From: an uncultured Selenomonas sp.
GTDB lineage: Bacteria; Bacillota; Negativicutes; Selenomonadales; Selenomonadaceae
DNA: 6,871 nucleotides
Direction of reading: 5' to 3'
Assembly (NCBI GenBank): GCA_945494195.1
Contig: CALYVJ010000085.1
Coordinates: 1 to 6,871 of the forward strand
Each line of letters begins with the position of its first letter. The stretch's first letter is position 1. Positions 6,813-6,871 of this stretch are shown piece after piece. Position numbers and translations under genes: made by a program. The notes under the pieces are model-generated. The model was not told where the DNA came from. It made no database searches and worked only from the letters and a program-made list of their open reading frames with translations.

Positions 6813-6871
6813 TACCGTTTGCAGGGGAGTAGCGAGTTCGTGTTCGAGGTAAGTCGCCGGCGGCGTGGGCC
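6813..6871 (+). ncRNA. Possible yybP-ykoY (Mn2+) riboswitch, cut by window end
   Basis: GGGGAGTAGC at 6824-6833 matches the hallmark conserved opening of yybP-ykoY riboswitches, and AAGTCGCC further on (6851-6858) resembles the AAGTCGTC-type conserved stretch. Such elements sense manganese and control transporters or TerC/MntP-like membrane proteins. The 3' half, including the pairing that would prove the fold, is beyond the window. No coding start with a plausible ribosome site was found between 6785 and 6871. A TAAAAT at 6807-6812 could be a -10 box, but no good -35 accompanies it. Confidence 0.5.

Noticed and set aside
1..6871. CRISPR array, insertion sequence, tRNA or rRNA
   Set aside because: No regularly spaced repeats, transposase-like protein, terminal inverted repeats, or tRNA/rRNA signatures were seen on either strand.

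Overview
This window looks like part of a pentose and xylo-oligosaccharide utilisation locus from a Selenomonas-like anaerobe (Negativicutes). The strongest clue is the glycoside hydrolase at 3344-4963. As far as I can recall its sequence, it matches the Selenomonas ruminantium beta-xylosidase/alpha-arabinofuranosidase (SXA) nearly end to end without gaps. The key residues Asp14, Asp127, Glu186 and Arg290 fall at the same numbers. The moderately high GC, strong GGAGG-type ribosome sites and tight gene packing also fit. No database search was run, so the genus is inferred.

Layout, all on the plus strand: (1) the 3' end of a xylulokinase gene, xylB (window edge to 449); (2) an AraE/GalP-type pentose:H+ symporter (464-1882) interrupted by one in-frame TAG at 884-886; (3) a GPH-family (MelB/XynP-like) cation symporter, probably for xylosides (1907-3322); (4) a cytoplasmic GH43 beta-xylosidase/arabinofuranosidase (3344-4963); (5) an uncharacterised protein of about 208 residues that I assign to DUF4867, with cupin-like motifs (4994-5620). 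Gaps between these genes are only 14-30 bases, so they probably form one operon whose promoter lies upstream of the window. A perfect 15-bp hairpin at 5639-5673 probably ends it. (6) After a 147-base regulatory gap holding a palindrome and a likely promoter comes a LacI-family regulator (5768-6784). (7) The last ~50 bases resemble the start of a yybP-ykoY (manganese) riboswitch, which would be the leader of an unrelated gene beyond the window.

How the genes could work together: the GPH symporter imports short xylosides or arabinoxylo-oligosaccharides, the GH43 enzyme cleaves them inside the cell to xylose and arabinose, and the AraE-type carrier (if functional) imports free pentose. Xylulokinase feeds the xylulose formed from xylose into the pentose phosphate pathway. 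The LacI-type protein is the obvious candidate sensor. The DUF4867 protein has no known role; its position suggests a job in handling a sugar intermediate.

The points most worth a second look are the nonsense codon in an otherwise intact transporter gene, the DUF4867 protein inside a pentose operon, the palindrome over the -35 region of the regulator gene, and the riboswitch-like sequence cut by the window edge. I did not find a clearly new type of system; most of the window is a recognisable catabolic operon.
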